Positions 15,279 through 17,166 of a DNA stretch of 17,166 nucleotides are shown here, in pieces. The translations under genes were made by a program, and so were the position numbers. The notes under the pieces were generated by a model, which had not been told where the DNA came from, made no database searches, and saw only the letters and a program-made list of their open reading frames with translations. The stretch spans positions 1 to 17,166 of the forward strand of contig JAHEDF010000025.1 of assembly GCA_024641365.1 (NCBI GenBank), written 5' to 3'. How positions within the stretch are numbered: the stretch's first letter is position 1; each line of letters starts with the position of its first letter. Source of the DNA: Planctomycetota bacterium. Lineage in GTDB: Bacteria > Planctomycetota > UBA11346.

Positions 15279-15527
15279 ATGCCACAAGTGAACGTTCTTT
15301 ATTTTGCTCAAATACGGGATCGTCTCGGGCGAGAACGGGACAACCTCCTATTAGCAGCAGAGGTTAATTCGTCAGACATCATTGCCGCAGTGAGCAAACA
15401 ACACCCTCAACATACTACATTAATAGAACGCTGCCGTGTCGCCGTCGATCACGTTTTTATTTCGTCTGCGGTTTCAATTGATGAAAAAAGTGAAATTGCA
15501 CTCATCCCACCTGTGAGCGGTGGTTAA
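15279..15527 (+). CDS. moaD: Molybdopterin synthase small subunit (sulfur carrier) MoaD
   Basis: 82 residues from ATG 15279 (MPQVNVLYFAQIRDRLG), the usual MoaD size and ubiquitin-like start. It ends in PPVSGG; the C-terminal Gly-Gly is adenylated and thiocarboxylated and donates sulfur in molybdopterin synthase. No clear ribosome-binding site precedes it, but it begins 10 nt after moaA and so is likely translationally coupled. moaE starts 2 nt after its stop codon. The activating enzyme MoeB is not in the window. Confidence 0.95.
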   Translation: MPQVNVLYFAQIRDRLGRERDNLLLAAEVNSSDIIAAVSKQHPQHTTLIERCRVAVDHVFISSAVSIDEKSEIALIPPVSGG

Positions 15528-15529
15528 TA

Positions 15530-15949
15530 ATGCGTCATGGCATAATTGATGGTCCATTACCAAGTGAATTATTAACACCGGAAAGCTTGTGCTCACCCGC
15601 GCATGGAGCGATAGCGAGCTTCCTCGGTGTGGTGCGTAATCATCATAATGACCGTGCTGTCAAATATTTAGAATATGACTGCTATCGACCGATGGCTGCA
15701 GCTTTGTTAGCCCAATTTATTAAAGAAGCACAACATCAATTCGATGACAATGCCGTTATTAGTCTTCATCATGGCATTGGTCACATGATTCCCGGACAAA
15801 CATCGGTCGCCATTCATGTCGCCACCGCCCATCGTGTCGCTTCATTTGACGCGTGTCGCTTTTTAATTGAGCGCATCAAAGCGGATCTCCCGATTTGGAA
15901 ACAAGAATTTTATGCGGATGGCACCTCGCAATGGCTGAAAGGGTCATGA
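15530..15949 (+). CDS. moaE: Molybdopterin synthase catalytic subunit MoaE
   Basis: 139 residues, family-typical length. MoaE with thiocarboxylated MoaD converts precursor Z (cPMP) to molybdopterin. Seen: GAIASFLGVVRNHHNDRAVKYLEYDCYRPMA near the start, with the conserved VRN, the LEY-x-x-Y-x-PMA motif, and IKADLPIWKQEFYADG near the end, carrying the conserved lysines K117 and K124 at the active site. The ATG lies 2 nt after moaD, so translation is probably coupled. After it the cluster is broken by an 83-nt gap carrying a degenerate tandem repeat. Confidence 0.96.
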   Translation: MRHGIIDGPLPSELLTPESLCSPAHGAIASFLGVVRNHHNDRAVKYLEYDCYRPMAAALLAQFIKEAQHQFDDNAVISLHHGIGHMIPGQTSVAIHVATAHRVASFDACRFLIERIKADLPIWKQEFYADGTSQWLKGS

Positions 15950-15981
15950 TGATCCTTCCGCAAAATAATTAAGAAATTAAC

Positions 15982-16008
15982 CACAGAGAGCGCAGAGGAC
16001 GCAGAGAG
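15982..16008 (+). repeat. Three tandem 9-bp CRCAGAGRR units
   Basis: CACAGAGAG, CGCAGAGGA and CGCAGAGAG in tandem, preceded by TTAAC. Its reverse complement is the CTCTGCG...CTCTGTGGTTA type of short repeat commonly found between genes in many environmental bacteria. It sits between moaE and the hydrolase gene. Confidence 0.8.
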
Positions 16009-16032
16009 TTTGCAAGCATTTCCCTCTTTTAA

Positions 16033-16704
16033 GTGAGATTAATCACCTTGTCGCAACGCATTGTTTTATTTCCTGGCCTTGGTGCGAATGAAAAAATGTA
16101 TCATGCTATTCGCTCATATCTGCCTGCAATTGAGGTGGCGCCTTGGTTACCTATTCGTAACGAATCCTTAAGCTCATACGCACAACGCTACGTAGATCTC
16201 GGCATCATACGCCCTAGCGATGTCATCGGCGGCTGTTCATTTGGTGGTGTATTAGCACAAGAAATTGCCCAATTAGTGCCAGTTCAAAAAATACTCCTCA
16301 TCGGTTCGTGCCGTCATGCGGAAGAAATAGCACCAACTTTACGACGTCTCGCTCCACTGAATCGTTGGTTTCCAATTACCCCACAACATGCACGACTCGC
16401 ACATTGGCCAATTGCTTTAAAATTTGGTGCATTTCACCTCCAACATCGTCGGTTATTACTAGACATGATTTCTGCAGCCGATCCGCGCTTAGTGCGCTGG
16501 TCGATACATGCAATTACGTCGTGGTCTGGCTGCCCGCAAATTGCTCATAAAATTGCGCACATACATGGGAGCCGTGATTATCTCATGCCTGTTTCCAGAA
16601 GTGACGCCGATACTATTATTCATGGAGCGGGACATTTTATTGCGGTAACGCACGCATCCCAGGTCAGCGAATGGATCAGGAAACACATCAGTAACCCCTC
16701 ATGA
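16033..16704 (+). CDS. Alpha/beta hydrolase embedded in the moa cluster
   Basis: 223 residues from GTG 16033 (RIVLFPGLGANEKMYH). The alpha/beta hydrolase fold is shown by the N-terminal FPGLGA oxyanion strand, the nucleophile elbow GGCSFGG (S69), D182 in HGSRDYLMP and H201 in GAGHFI, a complete catalytic triad. No signal peptide. The start is unsure: no ribosome-binding site precedes GTG 16033, and TTG 16048 is an in-frame alternative. moaC begins 10 nt after its stop, so they are probably co-transcribed. Hydrolases of this fold cleave esters, amides or other bonds; no substrate can be named. A molybdopterin-related role is only suggested by position. Confidence 0.85.
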   Translation: MRLITLSQRIVLFPGLGANEKMYHAIRSYLPAIEVAPWLPIRNESLSSYAQRYVDLGIIRPSDVIGGCSFGGVLAQEIAQLVPVQKILLIGSCRHAEEIAPTLRRLAPLNRWFPITPQHARLAHWPIALKFGAFHLQHRRLLLDMISAADPRLVRWSIHAITSWSGCPQIAHKIAHIHGSRDYLMPVSRSDADTIIHGAGHFIAVTHASQVSEWIRKHISNPS

Positions 16705-16714
16705 GTAAAATATT

Positions 16715-17166
16715 ATGAAAAAAACCAAATCCATAAAGAAACTTACACATATAAATGCCAGTAACACGGTTCAGATGGTTAATGTCGGTGATAAAGATGT
16801 CACCAATCGCGTTGCCAGTGCACGAGCTATTGTGCAATTGCCGCCAACCTGTGTGTCGGTGCTCAAATCTGGTGGACAAACTCGCAAAGGAAACGTTTTC
16901 GACGTTGCACGTTTGGCTGGTATTATGGGCGCAAAACGTACCAGTGATCTCATTCCGCTGTGCCATCACATTCCACTGAGTGGCGTTGATATTGATATGA
17001 AACTCACGAGTAATCGCATTACCATCACCGCTTCAGCACATTGCCGCAGTCAAACCGGTGTTGAAATGGAAGCGTTAACCGCCGCATCAATCACTGCGTT
17101 AACCATTTATGATATGCTCAAAGCAATCAGTCATGACATCATCATCGGTCCGATTGAATTAGTGAC
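16715..17166 (+). CDS. moaC: Cyclic pyranopterin monophosphate synthase MoaC, 3'-truncated
   Basis: Open to the window edge, 150 complete codons from ATG 16715; about ten residues of the usual 160 are missing. MoaC turns the MoaA product into cPMP (precursor Z). Clear family motifs: LTHINASNTVQMVNVGDKDVTNR at the start (residues 10-32), RKGNVFDVARLAGIMGAKRT (57-76), LIPLCHHIPLS (79-89), TGVEMEALTAAS (114-125) and YDMLKAI (132-138). The residue after the glycine of KG-x-VF is N60, where many homologues have D. The start ATG has no obvious ribosome-binding site and lies 10 nt after the hydrolase stop. This gene completes the cPMP pathway with moaA. Confidence 0.96.
   Translation, partial: MKKTKSIKKLTHINASNTVQMVNVGDKDVTNRVASARAIVQLPPTCVSVLKSGGQTRKGNVFDVARLAGIMGAKRTSDLIPLCHHIPLSGVDIDMKLTSNRITITASAHCRSQTGVEMEALTAASITALTIYDMLKAISHDIIIGPIELV

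Overview
The window (17,166 bp, moderate GC, mixed strands) looks like chromosomal DNA of a free-living bacterium with many intergenic repeats. Membrane-anchored Hanks-type kinase, bacillithiol-type deacetylase, CT398/zinc-ribbon-like coiled-coil protein and assimilatory nitrite reductase would all fit Planctomycetota, but that is a low-confidence inference; no rRNA or other phylogenetic marker is present. No tRNA, rRNA, CRISPR array, transposase or phage gene was seen.

Layout. 2-697: 5'-truncated ATPase of a nitrate/sulfonate/taurine-type ABC importer. 698-1096: intergenic repeat between convergent genes. 1097-3088 (-): membrane Ser/Thr kinase. 3325-4029: coiled-coil protein of the C4-zinc-ribbon family whose ribbon cysteines are missing. 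4226-5542: secreted glycoside hydrolase-like protein. 5543-5895: an inverted second copy of the first intergenic repeat, a bidirectional terminator and a structured hairpin element. 5896-7326 (-): S-adenosylhomocysteine hydrolase. 7663-8967: MazG-like helical protein and a BshB1-type deacetylase. 8968-9515: a 43-bp direct repeat and a GC-rich element of about 250 bp built from small triloop hairpins. 9516-12471: nirB-nirD. 12799-13425 (-): DUF1963-like protein. 13788-13979: 63-residue Lys/Ala-rich protein with three AT-hook-like motifs. 14300-end: moaA-moaD-moaE-alpha/beta hydrolase-moaC, with moaC running off the right edge.

Functional theme. NirBD reduces nitrite to ammonium with NADH. The moa genes make molybdopterin, which an assimilatory nitrate reductase would need. 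The ABC ATPase at the left edge belongs to a family that includes nitrate importers. Together this suggests a nitrate-assimilation neighbourhood interrupted by housekeeping genes, but the nitrate reductase and the permease are not in the window.

The least explained material lies between genes: the cloverleaf-like element at 9109-9356, the related hairpin element at 5787-5892, the 165-bp inverted repeat pair, and the degenerate 9-bp-period repeats. Among proteins, the oddities are the cysteine-less zinc-ribbon homologue, the insert between the glycine loop and the catalytic lysine of the kinase, and the hydrolase embedded in the moa cluster.
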